DNA of 64,000 nucleotides from Paenibacillus gallinarum. GTDB taxonomy: Bacteria; Bacillota; Bacilli; Paenibacillales; Paenibacillaceae. The notes under the pieces are model-generated. The model had not been told where the DNA came from and did no database searches. It saw only the letters and a program-made list of their open reading frames with translations. The DNA lies in the NCBI RefSeq assembly GCF_014836635.1, contig NZ_JACSQL010000002.1, positions 310,001 to 374,000 on the forward strand, given 5' to 3'. The number at the start of each line of letters is the position of its first letter. Positions within the stretch are counted from its first letter, which is position 1. Both the position numbers and the translations under genes were made by a program. This document shows, piece by piece, positions 39,707 to 47,910 of this stretch.

Positions 39707-40997
39707 TTTTTTGCTCATTCCAGCGATAATTAGTATCTGGATTTCGGTCTTTATATCTATTCTTATGATGATTGGCGCACAGCGTTTTATAATACGACAA
39801 AGTAAGAAAGAGCTCGTCATTCCTTCCATTTCAGAACAGGCTCCAAAAGTTACGGTGATGGTTCCCGCCCATAATGAAGAGTTAGTTATTCAAATGACGG
39901 TTGAACATATTTTAAGAATGAATTATCCGCATGATAAACTACAAGTCATTGTAATAGCGGACAACTGTACAGATAACACGGCTAAGAAGCTCTATGATCT
40001 TAGAAATCATCCCGATTATCAGTCAAGGGATTTTATGATTATGGAGAGAAAGGGTACGGGAGGAAAATCGGGAGCTCTAAATGATGCACTTTCGCATGCT
40101 AAAGGGGAGTGGATTTGTATTTATGATGCAGATGCGGCTCCAGAGCGCAATGCACTCTTGTTTTTGGTCGATAAAGCATTAGAGGATCCGGAAACCTATG
40201 GAGCAGTATTTGGTCGTAATAAGGCTCGGAACAGAGCTCAGAACTTTCTGTCTAGATGTATAAATCTCGAACTTGTCACTGCGCAGCGAATTTATCACAC
40301 AGGAATGTGGGAGTTATTTAAGCTCGGTACCATTCCAGGAACCAATTTTATTATAAAAACAGAATTGATTCGTGAAATCGGCGGTTGGGATGAAGACGCA
40401 ATTACCGAAGACACAGCAATATCTTTTGATATTTTATCACGAGGTCAGCTCATAGCGCTGGCACCACAGGCAGAAGCATATCAACAAGAGCCTGAAGATT
40501 TACGAGTTTACATGAAACAGCGCGAACGATGGGCTAAAGGAAATTACAGTGTTGTGATGGATCATATTCTCGAACTTTTTAAACCGTCGTCCAGCTGGCG
40601 GGTTAAAGTTCAGATCCTTTATTATGGAACCAGTTATTTTTGGTTTTTACTTGCGATCCTTGTATCCGATATTCTTTTTGTTATTAATGTGGTGTATCAG
40701 GTCTTATTTTTGTTTGGGATGGACGTCGTCATGCCGTTTCAGTTCTCCTCTGATGTGTATATCTTCTTAATGATTGCATGGGCACTGATGTATTATTTGT
40801 ATGTACTTCAAATTAACTTGGCGCTCGCTACAGACTATGGGCAAAGTAACACACGGAATTTTGTGCTTGCTTGTATTTCTTACTTTACGTATGCACAGCT
40901 ATTTCTTATTATTTCCCTTAAAGCATTCTTCTCCATTTTGCTGGATAAAGTGTTTAAGCGGAAATCCAAATGGTATAAAACAGAGCGGTTTGGTTGA
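39699..40997 (+). CDS. Processive family 2 glycosyltransferase, membrane-bound
   Basis: 432 residues: an N-terminal membrane helix, the GT-A domain and three C-terminal helices. Motifs are TVMVPAHNEE, the metal-binding DADAAPE, the catalytic TEDTAIS and QRERWAKG, the Q(Q/R)xRW type found in synthases of cellulose, poly-GlcNAc and related polymers. GTG 39699 lies behind GGAGG. The layout with a degenerate GGDEF protein points to c-di-GMP-controlled exopolysaccharide synthesis; the polymer is unknown. Confidence 0.88.
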   Translation: MGDFLLIPAIISIWISVFISILMMIGAQRFIIRQSKKELVIPSISEQAPKVTVMVPAHNEELVIQMTVEHILRMNYPHDKLQVIVIADNCTDNTAKKLYDLRNHPDYQSRDFMIMERKGTGGKSGALNDALSHAKGEWICIYDADAAPERNALLFLVDKALEDPETYGAVFGRNKARNRAQNFLSRCINLELVTAQRIYHTGMWELFKLGTIPGTNFIIKTELIREIGGWDEDAITEDTAISFDILSRGQLIALAPQAEAYQQEPEDLRVYMKQRERWAKGNYSVVMDHILELFKPSSSWRVKVQILYYGTSYFWFLLAILVSDILFVINVVYQVLFLFGMDVVMPFQFSSDVYIFLMIAWALMYYLYVLQINLALATDYGQSNTRNFVLACISYFTYAQLFLIISLKAFFSILLDKVFKRKSKWYKTERFG

Positions 40998-41045
40998 TCG
41001 ATCCGTAAGAGATAAGCTAAAAATCTGATATAAAGAGAGAGTGGT

Positions 41046-41489
41046 ATGGGGATTTTAATTGAATTATATTTTTCGGGCAACGGCAATAGTGATGATATGA
41101 AGACGTTTGGCCTCATTTTCATATACTACGCCGTTGTCACTATGCTGCTCCTTCACGTTATATTGAAAAGAACGCATGAACAAGTATCTAAAATACGATT
41201 TATATCTGGAACCTTACTTTTATATATCATGGCAATTATTCTGTTAGACCCTGTTCTTATCATGATAAGCGGGCTCGATACGGTGGTGCAGAGTCCTGGA
41301 GCCGGTTTGCTGGCGATATTCCTTGTCATGCTGCCTATTGTGGTCTTTTTCTTCTATCTTATTAATGTCTTTGTATATCGGACAAAAGATAAGCAGAAAG
41401 TATTGTACTTGTTTATGGCTGCTCAGCCCATAGTAGCTATTCTCTTTCTGATTCTATTAACGGTAGGGAGTTTTTTTTGTTTAATCTAA
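41046..41489 (+). CDS. Four-helix membrane protein of the GT2 cluster
   Basis: 147 residues, four hydrophobic segments with short loops and no recognised motif. It starts 48 bp after the glycosyltransferase behind GAGAGAG, and is probably the last gene of the exopolysaccharide-like unit. Confidence 0.6.
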   Translation: MGILIELYFSGNGNSDDMKTFGLIFIYYAVVTMLLLHVILKRTHEQVSKIRFISGTLLLYIMAIILLDPVLIMISGLDTVVQSPGAGLLAIFLVMLPIVVFFFYLINVFVYRTKDKQKVLYLFMAAQPIVAILFLILLTVGSFFCLI

Positions 41490-41548
41490 TTATTTTAGAG
41501 TTGCGAATTCGTAGGTTTTAGTATGATGAATATTTTTTTAGAAAAGTG

Positions 41549-41577
41549 TTGTATATTATTAATAAGCATGTTATAAT
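41549..41577 (+). promoter_or_regulatory. Promoter of tRNA-Leu
   Basis: TTGTAT (41549-41554), 17-bp spacer, TATAAT (41572-41577). Confidence 0.65.
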
Positions 41578-41660
41578 AAATTTCGCAGGATTTTTGAAGT
41601 ATATTAGCACTTCGATAACTCAAAAAATCGGTGTATATGCGCAAGATAAGCGCTATATAT

Positions 41661-41746
41661 GCCGGGGTGGCGGAATTGGCAGACGCACAGGACTTAAAAT
41701 CCTGCGGTAGGTGACTACCGTACCGGTTCGATCCCGGTCCTCGGCA
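41661..41746 (+). tRNA. tRNA-Leu (UAA)
   Basis: Acceptor GCCGGGG/CCTCGGC, D arm, anticodon loop CTTAAAA (anticodon TAA), a long class II variable arm (GCGGTAGGTGACTACCG) and T arm CCGGTTCGATCCCGG. CCA is not encoded. Confidence 0.95.
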
Positions 41747-41759
41747 TCTTATATGAATG

Positions 41760-41794
41760 AGCTGGCTCCTTAGTGGAGACCAGCTTATTTTTTT
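41760..41794 (+). terminator. Terminator of tRNA-Leu
   Basis: AGCTGGCTCC pairs with GGAGACCAGCT, followed by TATTTTTTT. Confidence 0.85.
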
Positions 41795-41835
41795 ACAAGT
41801 TTCCATTTATTCTTACTGCGAAAGGAAGATACTCC

Positions 41836-42504
41836 ATGTTCAATAATGACTGGGATTCTATTTTACAAGATGAGATGAACAAGGAATATATACAAGAGCT
41901 TCGCACCGCACTTACTGTAGAATATAAAACGGAGCATGTATTTCCACCAAAAGAGGAAATTTTCAATGCATTAAAGTTTACTTCTTATTCCAATACCCGA
42001 GTGGTTATCCTTGGACAAGATCCTTATCATGGACAAGGTCAGGCAGAAGGACTGAGTTTTTCTGTTAAAAAAGGGGTGAAGATTCCTCCTTCGTTACGGA
42101 ATATATATAAAGAATTACATGCGGATCTAGGAATAACGATTCCTTCCCATGGTTCACTCAAACATTGGGCAAAAGAAGGGGTATTATTATTAAATAATGT
42201 ACTAACCGTACGAGAAGGTCAGCCTAATTCGCATAAGGGTCTCGGATGGGAACAATTCACAGATGCTGTCATTGGAAAAATAAATGAGCGCAATCAGCCG
42301 GCTGTATTTATGCTCTGGGGAAATCATGCTCAGAAAAAAGGAGCCTTTATTGATCGTTCTCGTCATTTGGTGATTGAATCTTCGCATCCTAGCCCGCTTG
42401 CTGCTCGGCATGGTTTTATAGGAAGCAGACCTTTTTCAAAAGCAAATCAGTTTCTAGAATCAAAAGGGATGAAGCCCGTCGATTGGGTAATTCCAGAAGG
42501 TTAG
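41836..42504 (+). CDS. ung: Uracil-DNA glycosylase
   Basis: Removes uracil from DNA in base-excision repair. 222 residues from ATG 41836, which has GAAAGGAAG upstream. Family 1 motifs are complete: the water-activating GQDPYHGQGQAEGLSFSV and the DNA-intercalating HPSPLAARHGFIGSRPF. Longer upstream readings run into the tRNA-Leu terminator. Confidence 0.95.
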   Translation: MFNNDWDSILQDEMNKEYIQELRTALTVEYKTEHVFPPKEEIFNALKFTSYSNTRVVILGQDPYHGQGQAEGLSFSVKKGVKIPPSLRNIYKELHADLGITIPSHGSLKHWAKEGVLLLNNVLTVREGQPNSHKGLGWEQFTDAVIGKINERNQPAVFMLWGNHAQKKGAFIDRSRHLVIESSHPSPLAARHGFIGSRPFSKANQFLESKGMKPVDWVIPEG

Positions 42505-42519
42505 AAAGGAGGGTGAATG

Positions 42520-42945
42520 ATGCAACACTGGATTGGTCGCAGGGTTATCGTAGACCGAATGGATGGTCGCAAAGACCCTGTACAAGGAATACTGCTCAAA
42601 TGGGATGACGAAGCTCAATTAGTGGTTGTGGGTGCTAAGCGGATCAAGATTCCTTTTGCTCAGATTGCAAGAATTCACGCTCTTCCTGAGGATGCGCACG
42701 GACGTGGGAAAAGGAAAGCACGTTCATCTTTACACTCGGTAGGTTATATTATGAGACAACCACTCCAATTTGATAATGCCATTTATTTCAGATCGGCAGT
42801 TACCATTTGGAAAGGGCCCAAACTGATTGCTTATCGGGCTGTCATTATATCCCATGATCAAACTTATGTAGAGCTGGAAGATGGAGAGAAATTTGAGAAA
42901 GAGCTTTATACCTTTGTCGTTCGGTCCCGGCGTGGCCATCGGTAA
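42520..42945 (+). CDS. Hypothetical protein downstream of ung
   Basis: 141 residues (MQHWIGRRVIVDRMDGRKDP...). Two beta-rich halves around a basic stretch (HGRGKRKARSS). The first half looks like a small barrel (VQGILLKWDDEAQLVVVGAK). ATG 42520 fits AAGGAGGGTGA better than ATG 42517. Only 15 bp from ung, so probably cotranscribed. Family not recognised. Confidence 0.65.
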   Translation: MQHWIGRRVIVDRMDGRKDPVQGILLKWDDEAQLVVVGAKRIKIPFAQIARIHALPEDAHGRGKRKARSSLHSVGYIMRQPLQFDNAIYFRSAVTIWKGPKLIAYRAVIISHDQTYVELEDGEKFEKELYTFVVRSRRGHR

Positions 42946-43047
42946 TTGTGCACTTTTAATGTTATTTTTAGGTTGTTATCATCTTATTTTAAGGATGGGG
43001 TTTTATGATAATAACAGTATTCCCCCCCTTTAAATACGGTATATACG

Positions 43048-43083
43048 AAAAACTCACCGGCTGCAAACGGTGAGTTTTTTTTT
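43048..43083 (+). terminator. Terminator downstream of the ung operon
   Basis: AAAAACTCACCG pairs with CGGTGAGTTTTT, then more Ts. Confidence 0.88.
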
Positions 43084-43182
43084 GTGCCACCTTTATCCTC
43101 CAGTAGCTTTGTCGAATAAGTTTTTTTGCTGAAGGGGAATCTATAATCGCAACCAAAACTTATATGGAGGTGTATGACTGTT

Positions 43183-43578
43183 ATGAAAAAGAAAATGGCA
43201 ACCATGCTCGCAGCAGCAAGTATCTCTATGGTTATTGCAGTCCCAGCTATGGCTGAAAGCAGTCACATGAAAACTAATTCTACAACGAATCAGGGTAATG
43301 AGACGAAGGGCCACTATGATTCAAAAAGCTACAATGATTCTCTTCCGGGTGGATACTCCAACATGTCTCGTACCCGTAACCTGAATGACAACATGAATAA
43401 CACAAACGGCTACAATGGATATGGTACAGGTACAGGAACGTACGGTACAAATAGTGTAAATGCAAATTCTGCAGACGACAACAATGGCAACTGGGGCTGG
43501 CTTGGATTGCTCGGTCTGCTCGGTTTAGCTGGTATGCGCCGAGAGAAGCATGAAGGCAAACCACAACACGCGAAATAA
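43183..43578 (+). CDS. Secreted WGxxGxxG-type anchored protein
   Basis: About 131 residues. A signal peptide (MKKKMATMLAAASISMVIAV, cleavage near AMA-E) leads to an Asn/Thr/Gly-rich low-complexity body. The C-terminal tripartite tail NWGWLGLLGLLGLAGMRREK has a WG motif, hydrophobic helix and basic end, matching the WGxxGxxG sorting-signal type. ATG 43183 is about 10 bp after GGAGGTG; ATG 43174 is closer and also possible. Function unknown; the tail suggests membrane retention. Confidence 0.72.
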   Translation: MKKKMATMLAAASISMVIAVPAMAESSHMKTNSTTNQGNETKGHYDSKSYNDSLPGGYSNMSRTRNLNDNMNNTNGYNGYGTGTGTYGTNSVNANSADDNNGNWGWLGLLGLLGLAGMRREKHEGKPQHAK

Positions 43579-43689
43579 CGAAGGACATGATCTGGAGAAA
43601 GTTTTAGAACCAAAATAGACTTCTGCCCTGCCACATTCCGGCTTTGATCATATATTATCTCATACCTTAGTGATAAGGAGGAGACGACA

Positions 43690-43815
43690 ATGAGCGAAGT
43701 ATCTGGATACGGATATGGTTACGGTGGAGGATACGGCGGTGGATGGACTTCAATTGGAGCAATCCTTGTTCTTTTCATCCTGTTGGTTATCATTTCTAAA
43801 ACAATTCTTTACTAA
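43690..43815 (+). CDS. YjcZ-like small membrane protein (41 aa)
   Basis: MSEVSGYGYGYGGGYGGGWT followed by one hydrophobic helix (SIGAILVLFILLVIISKTIL). This Gly/Tyr-rich head plus single helix is typical of YjcZ-type peptides of spore-formers. AAGGAGGAGACGACA precedes ATG. A CATATATTA about 35 bp upstream resembles a sigma-K -10 box, but the -35 spacing is not right. Confidence 0.75.
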   Translation: MSEVSGYGYGYGGGYGGGWTSIGAILVLFILLVIISKTILY

Positions 43816-43823
43816 GCAATAGA

Positions 43824-43863
43824 AAGAGGGCACCGGCTAAAAACGGGTGCTCTTCTTTTTTTT
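43824..43863 (+). terminator. Terminator after the YjcZ-like gene
   Basis: AGAGGGCACC pairs with GGGTGCTCTT, followed by a long T run. Confidence 0.85.
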
Positions 43864-43944
43864 GTGGAAACCGTGATTTGACCGTACGTTTTGGTTTATA
43901 TATACATAGCAAGATGGATGAATGAAAGGGAAGGATGAATAAGA

Positions 43945-44265
43945 GTGGAACAAGAAGACTTAGAAGTATGGGAAAGAGAAATTAGCAGCCGTGTTGAATA
44001 TCTGGAACAGGAAGCCGAAAAACTGGAACAACGAATTAAAAAAGCGGAATATAAGGACTACATTATGAGCAGTGCGATGAACAAATTTACTGATGATGAA
44101 GCACAGGTCGATTTTATCAAACACAATTATCTGAATGAATCTAATGAAACCGTAAAATCGCTGAACGAAGAATATGAAGTAATCATAAAAGAGTTGAAAT
44201 TTCAAAATGCGGTGCTCCAGCAAATTGAACGAGCGAATGCAGCATTGAAGGAGGAAGAAGACTAA
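43945..44265 (+). CDS. Coiled-coil hypothetical protein
   Basis: 106 residues, strongly charged, with heptad-like coiled coil in both halves (RVEYLEQEAEKLEQRIKKAE; ELKFQNAVLQQIERANAALK). GTG start at 43945 behind GGAAGGATG. No membrane segment or signal; cytoplasmic. Family unknown. Confidence 0.6.
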   Translation: MEQEDLEVWEREISSRVEYLEQEAEKLEQRIKKAEYKDYIMSSAMNKFTDDEAQVDFIKHNYLNESNETVKSLNEEYEVIIKELKFQNAVLQQIERANAALKEEED

Positions 44266-44300
44266 CTGTTCGGCTTTTTTTATACTCTTCCCATAGATTA

Positions 44301-44350
44301 AAAATAAAAAAGACTGTAGGCACTAGTCTAGGCTAGTTATCTACAGTCTT
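44301..44350 (-). terminator. Terminator of the DUF3231-type gene
   Basis: AAGACTGTAG pairs with CTACAGTCTT, with an inner ACTAG/CTAGT stem. The T run is on the minus strand. Confidence 0.8.
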
Positions 44351-44387
44351 AGTTACATCATGAAGTTAAAGCTTCTTACATAAAAGA

Positions 44388-44909
44388 CTATTCTACAACA
44401 GCATCATCAGGACGTTTATATTGAAGCGGCGGAGGGATCAGCCAGCCTTTTTTCTTCGTTAATTCGAGTATACGTACACCGAAAGCTGTTTTCGTTACAT
44501 GATACTTCGCGAATAGAGCACCTATATCTTCTCTAATCGATTGTCCAATTGCTTGGCTGCATGCAACCAGTCCAATGGAATTATCAGCAGCGATTTTGGC
44601 GGCGATCTCTGGATCGGTAAATCTTGCACCTGGAGGAATATCTTCGAGTTTTACCTGTGGTCTTTCCGGTAAAATGGGGGCGGTAGGAATCCCGTTTTTC
44701 ACTAGAAGTTGGTCACATTCCTTCATTTCTAATCTGGCTTGATCAATTAAATCCTCTAATACTTTTTTAAGTTCTTTATCTCCTGCATGATTAAGAAAAG
44801 CTTGATAGCAAGATACAGCTCCTCTAGCTGTCAAAGCACTTTGCCAAGTGCTAAAAATCTCTCCAAAATGCATTGGTTCTTCTTTAGGATTCCCACTGAG
44901 AATACCCAT
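44388..44909 (-). CDS. DUF3231-type ferritin-like protein
   Basis: 173 residues (MGILSGNPKEEPMHFGEIFS...). Matches my memory of DUF3231 proteins of spore-forming Firmicutes, including ERPQVKLEDIPPGARFTDPE and the C-terminal KGWLIPPPLQYKRPDD. Helical content and residues such as E37/H-type positions fit a ferritin-like bundle, though a metal site cannot be confirmed by eye. ATG 44909 is preferred: GGGGAG lies 11 bp upstream, whereas the GTG at 44921 overlaps that site. It is the last bacterial gene before the prophage. Confidence 0.78.
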   Translation of the reverse strand: MGILSGNPKEEPMHFGEIFSTWQSALTARGAVSCYQAFLNHAGDKELKKVLEDLIDQARLEMKECDQLLVKNGIPTAPILPERPQVKLEDIPPGARFTDPEIAAKIAADNSIGLVACSQAIGQSIREDIGALFAKYHVTKTAFGVRILELTKKKGWLIPPPLQYKRPDDAVVE

Positions 44910-45188
44910 TGAATAGATCACTCCCCTGTATAAATTTCATTTTCCTACAGGAATAGTATGCCGTTATAAAAAGCTTAATATGAATAAATAGGGTTGCAAT
45001 GTTATGGAAGTTTTTTTGATGATACTAGAGAAGTTTGCAGAAAGACAGAAGGAAGTCCTTACATAAAGGTTGTCTTTACAGTATGGTCAAGCAAAAGGTA
45101 TCCTGTGTTTTACGAGAAGACGAAGATGATTCTGTTACGAATGGAGCTGGAACGAGCAGGGGGAGTTAAACAGATGCTTTTTCATATA
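44910..45188. other. Intergenic region left of the prophage
   Basis: About 280 bp holding the promoter side of the minus-strand DUF3231-type gene. A 68-codon plus-strand frame is present but has no ribosome site and ends inside a terminator. No supported gene. Confidence 0.4.
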
Positions 45189-45227
45189 AAAAAACCATGA
45201 AACAATTACTGCTTCATGGTTTTTTTT
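45189..45227 (-). terminator. Old terminator of the disrupted tRNA-Val
   Basis: AAAAAACCATGAA pairs with TTCATGGTTTTTT. On the minus strand it lies about 30 bp beyond the 3' end of the tRNA-Val fragment, where the terminator of that tRNA gene is expected. Confidence 0.75.
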
Positions 45228-45255
45228 GTGAAAGTAATATCATTATTAAAAAGTA

Positions 45256-45297
45256 TGATCTGTAGTGGGCTCGAACCACTGACCCCTACCCTGTCAA
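45256..45297 (-). other. Prophage left attachment site: 3' half of tRNA-Val(GAC)
   Basis: Read on the minus strand: TTGACAG (anticodon loop, GAC), GGTAG (3' anticodon stem), GGGTC (variable), AGTGG-TTCGAGC-CCACT (T arm), ACAGATC and A (acceptor and discriminator). All lengths match tRNA-Val. The 5' half is absent: beyond the anticodon loop the sequence no longer fits a tRNA. The integrase gene starts its 3' end 91 bp away. The intact, phage-restored tRNA should lie at the far prophage end, outside this window. Confidence 0.85.
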
Positions 45298-45387
45298 AGT
45301 AAATGCGTACGTCAGTTATAAACAGGTGATACCCTTCAAAAGCCATTAAATCAATGTTTTTTAGAATTGTTGTCAGGTGTAAAACGA

Positions 45388-46692
45388 TTATTTAATGAGC
45401 CTTAGTTTTGTTTTCTCCCCCAATTCTCCCCCGAATTCCTCCCCCGGGGGATTATCGAACTGTGGAGCAAATTTATCATACTTACCTGCTGTTTTCTTTT
45501 TCACTTTTTTAGTTAAGTGAACATAGATATCTGCAGTTGTTGATAATCGAGAGTGGCCAAGTCTTTCTTGGATTGCTTTCAGTATTGAATCAAAATTGTT
45601 CTCATCTTCATCTTCGAGAAGTAGTGTACCTGAACTATGTCTTAGTCCATGGAATTTTATAAACCTAATGTCGTGTCTTTTGCAAAATCTCTTCCACCAC
45701 TTATAGGGGTGCTGATAATAATATGGGGAACCTGTTCCATTATGGAAAACAAACATTCTGTCTTCTCCAGTCCATTTCGTCCCCAATTTTTCTTTTTCGC
45801 GCAACCATTCATCATGGTATTTTTTCATCTCATCCATATACCATGTGGGCATGTCCACTGATCGGTAAGAGGCGATTGATTTAGGGCTTTTTTCTATTGC
45901 TGATCCCTTTATTGTAATTGGAATGTTATTCTCGACGGTAAGTGTTTGCTCTGTAAAATTTACATTATGCCATTCAAGAGCAAGGAGCTCCCCTCTTCGA
46001 AAGCCGCCAAACATAGATCCAAAGATCAATAACCTCCATTTTCTTGATTCCTTATATAGTGCATTCACAACTATTTGCGCTTCTGCTTCATCGTAGAATT
46101 GTGGATTACTTTTCTTTTCCATGAGTTTTTCTTTAGCTTTTTTCTCTTTAGGTTTAGCTACTCCATCCATAGGATTATCAGTAAGAACCTTCCATTCGGT
46201 TGCGCGTGTAAAAATATTTTTTAATACTCGATAAATATAATTAACGGTACCGACATCTAATGGTTTGTCTAATCCATCCTTGCGAGCTCCGTTTTTCTCC
46301 AGTTCTTTTATAAAACTTAAGAGATGGAGAGGTTTAATTTGATCAATTCTCATGTGACCAAAGTAAGGTAAAATTCTTGCTTTAATATGATTTTCATAGA
46401 CGCTCAATGTAGATGGAGATAGAGCATCAGCAGCATATTTTTCTCGCCACTCATCAATGAACTGTGAGAACAACATTTTTTCGGGTGTTGAGTAATTACC
46501 GGAGAAAACTAAGTTTTCGAAAGACACTAGTTCCCTTTGCAGATACTTCTCTATTTTTTTTGTTGACTTCAATATCTCTGGATCATCAATTGTAATGTTT
46601 TTTCGTTCCCTAATTTGAGTATTATCAGGGTTGTACCCAGTTACAACAACTAATCTCCATTTATTGTTACCTCGTTTTTCTATATATCCCAT
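45388..46692 (-). CDS. Phage integrase, tyrosine recombinase
   Basis: Integrates the phage into tRNA-Val and, with an excisionase, removes it. 434 residues: AP2-like N-terminal arm-binding domain (MGYIEKRGNNKWRLVVVTGY), SAM-like core-binding domain (about 75-180), catalytic domain (about 200-410) with Arg in GGFRRGELLAL, HGLRH, LGHSRLSTTADIYVH (Tyr nucleophile). The C-terminal tail is Gly/Glu rich. It lies at the prophage edge, pointing to attL. Confidence 0.95.
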   Translation of the reverse strand: MGYIEKRGNNKWRLVVVTGYNPDNTQIRERKNITIDDPEILKSTKKIEKYLQRELVSFENLVFSGNYSTPEKMLFSQFIDEWREKYAADALSPSTLSVYENHIKARILPYFGHMRIDQIKPLHLLSFIKELEKNGARKDGLDKPLDVGTVNYIYRVLKNIFTRATEWKVLTDNPMDGVAKPKEKKAKEKLMEKKSNPQFYDEAEAQIVVNALYKESRKWRLLIFGSMFGGFRRGELLALEWHNVNFTEQTLTVENNIPITIKGSAIEKSPKSIASYRSVDMPTWYMDEMKKYHDEWLREKEKLGTKWTGEDRMFVFHNGTGSPYYYQHPYKWWKRFCKRHDIRFIKFHGLRHSSGTLLLEDEDENNFDSILKAIQERLGHSRLSTTADIYVHLTKKVKKKTAGKYDKFAPQFDNPPGEEFGGELGEKTKLRLIK

Positions 46693-46706
46693 AGATAAAA
46701 CACTCC

Positions 46707-47141
46707 TTATTTTATCAAAGCGTTGTTATATGTTTTCAAATATTCTGTCATTTCAACGGGGATATTATTTCGTTTTAGAAAATCGTAAATTGATTCCTCT
46801 GGCTCTAATTTTTCGTTCTTCAAAAGCAATAATACTGCAAATTCATTTGCTTGCCTCTCGAATTTGCCAGGTGAGAAAAAAGAATTCTCGTCTATACAAA
46901 AACGACTGACTCCTTTATGCAACCTATCATGTGCGAGTTCGTGTGCACAAACAAATCTTTTCCATTCATCAGACAGATCACGATGTATACATATATATCT
47001 TCGTCTGAGTTTCCGATAGTAAAAACCTCTGGTCCTTTCGCCTAGATCTTCAAACACAATAGTAATGTTCAGGTTTTTAGCAATCACAAACGGATCGTTA
47101 GTTTTATGCTTTTTAATCAAATTTGAAACAACCGTGTCCAT
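46707..47141 (-). CDS. ImmA/IrrE-type metallopeptidase
   Basis: 144 residues with zinc motif CAHELAHDRLHKG and downstream E in KFERQANEFAV. In mobile elements such proteases cleave the neighbouring XRE repressor after DNA damage and so trigger induction. The start is placed at MDTVVSNLIKKHKTNDPFVI (47141) because it matches the usual N terminus and avoids overlap with the repressor; ATG 47204 is a longer alternative. It follows the repressor gene on the same strand. Confidence 0.88.
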   Translation of the reverse strand: MDTVVSNLIKKHKTNDPFVIAKNLNITIVFEDLGERTRGFYYRKLRRRYICIHRDLSDEWKRFVCAHELAHDRLHKGVSRFCIDENSFFSPGKFERQANEFAVLLLLKNEKLEPEESIYDFLKRNNIPVEMTEYLKTYNNALIK

Positions 47142-47163
47142 GCGAAGTGACCCCCAGGTGTCT

Positions 47164-47562
47164 TTACTTATCGATAGATTTTCTTTTGTTTTTCTTTTTG
47201 GCATCCCAAAACATTGCTTCCATCACTCTTATTATTTTTTCTTTGTCGTCTTCTGTAATCGGTACTCCATCAAACATAATTTCTGAATCTTCTTCAAGCA
47301 TTTTTTTAAAATCCCGTTTATCTTTGGATGTTGCCCACTCAGGTATGACATTGTCAGAATTGACTTCCCCTAGAAGTAAGTAATCAGTAGTTACTTTGTG
47401 GTAAGCTGCCAGTTTTCTAATCATATCTATGTCAGGTTTGGAAATGTTGTTTTCCCAAGCGTTGTACCTAGCTCTTTTAACATTGAGCGCATCGGACATT
47501 TGGTCCTGGGTGAGATTCTTTTTGTTTCTTAACTGAGTTAATCTTTCGCCAATTGTTATCAC
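47164..47562 (-). CDS. XRE-family phage repressor (CI-like)
   Basis: 132 residues. Helix-turn-helix near 15-55 (NLTQDQMSDALNVKRARYNA, ENNISKPDIDMIRKLA). The C-terminal part is acidic and short, without the LexA-type peptidase, in line with control by the ImmA-like protease next door. GTG 47562 is chosen because AGGAGG lies 8 bp upstream; the longer upstream reading is hydrophobic nonsense through the operator region. It probably binds the GATAAT palindromes on both sides of the switch. Confidence 0.9.
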   Translation of the reverse strand: MITIGERLTQLRNKKNLTQDQMSDALNVKRARYNAWENNISKPDIDMIRKLAAYHKVTTDYLLLGEVNSDNVIPEWATSKDKRDFKKMLEEDSEIMFDGVPITEDDKEKIIRVMEAMFWDAKKKNKRKSIDK

Positions 47563-47592
47563 TAATACTGCCTCCTGACAAAAATAAAAAAA

Positions 47593-47637
47593 GATAAATA
47601 AATTATCAAAATATGGGTTGACGATAATTAAATTATC
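47593..47637. promoter_or_regulatory. Operator pair between repressor and Cro-like gene
   Basis: Two 15-bp near-palindromes, GATAAATAAATTATC (47593-47607) and GATAATTAAATTATC (47623-47637), lie 30 bp apart centre to centre. The second falls within the spacer of the Cro-like promoter, so binding would block it. Confidence 0.75.
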
Positions 47638-47646
47638 AATTAGAAT
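47618..47646 (+). promoter_or_regulatory. Promoter of the Cro-like gene (PR)
   Basis: TTGACG (47618-47623), 17-bp spacer, TAGAAT (47641-47646). The spacer contains the second operator. AAAGGAGGTGA and the Cro-like ATG follow. Confidence 0.7.
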
Positions 47647-47675
47647 CAGAAGTAACAAAAGGAGGTGACACTTGA

Positions 47676-47897
47676 ATGAAGAGTGCAAGAAGAGAAATAT
47701 TTCAAACTTGCCGCAAATCAAAAGGCACTCAGTCTAAAGTTGCTTCTGATCTTAATATTTCAACTGTTTACGTTAGGAAGATTGAGAATGGACTCTGTAC
47801 TCCTGGCAGGGATTTGATGTTCAAATTCTCAACTTACTTTAATAAACCGATTGAAGATTTATTTCCGGATTACTTTGATAATGTGCGGGTTCTTTAA
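47676..47897 (+). CDS. Cro-like XRE-family regulator
   Basis: 73 residues, essentially one helix-turn-helix domain (GTQSKVASDLNISTVYVRKI, ENGLCTPGRDLMFKFSTYF). Divergent from the repressor, behind AAAGGAGGTGA. Position and size fit the lytic-side regulator of a lambda-like switch. Confidence 0.88.
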   Translation: MKSARREIFQTCRKSKGTQSKVASDLNISTVYVRKIENGLCTPGRDLMFKFSTYFNKPIEDLFPDYFDNVRVL

Positions 47898-47910
47898 CTA
47901 TGCCCTAAGC

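Noticed and set aside
44994-45200. 68-codon plus-strand frame left of the prophage
   Set aside because: No ribosome site, unremarkable composition, and the end falls inside an intrinsic terminator.
47563-47721. N-terminal extension of the XRE repressor
   Set aside because: The upstream reading is a hydrophobic translation of the operator region; GTG 47562 has AGGAGG at the right distance.
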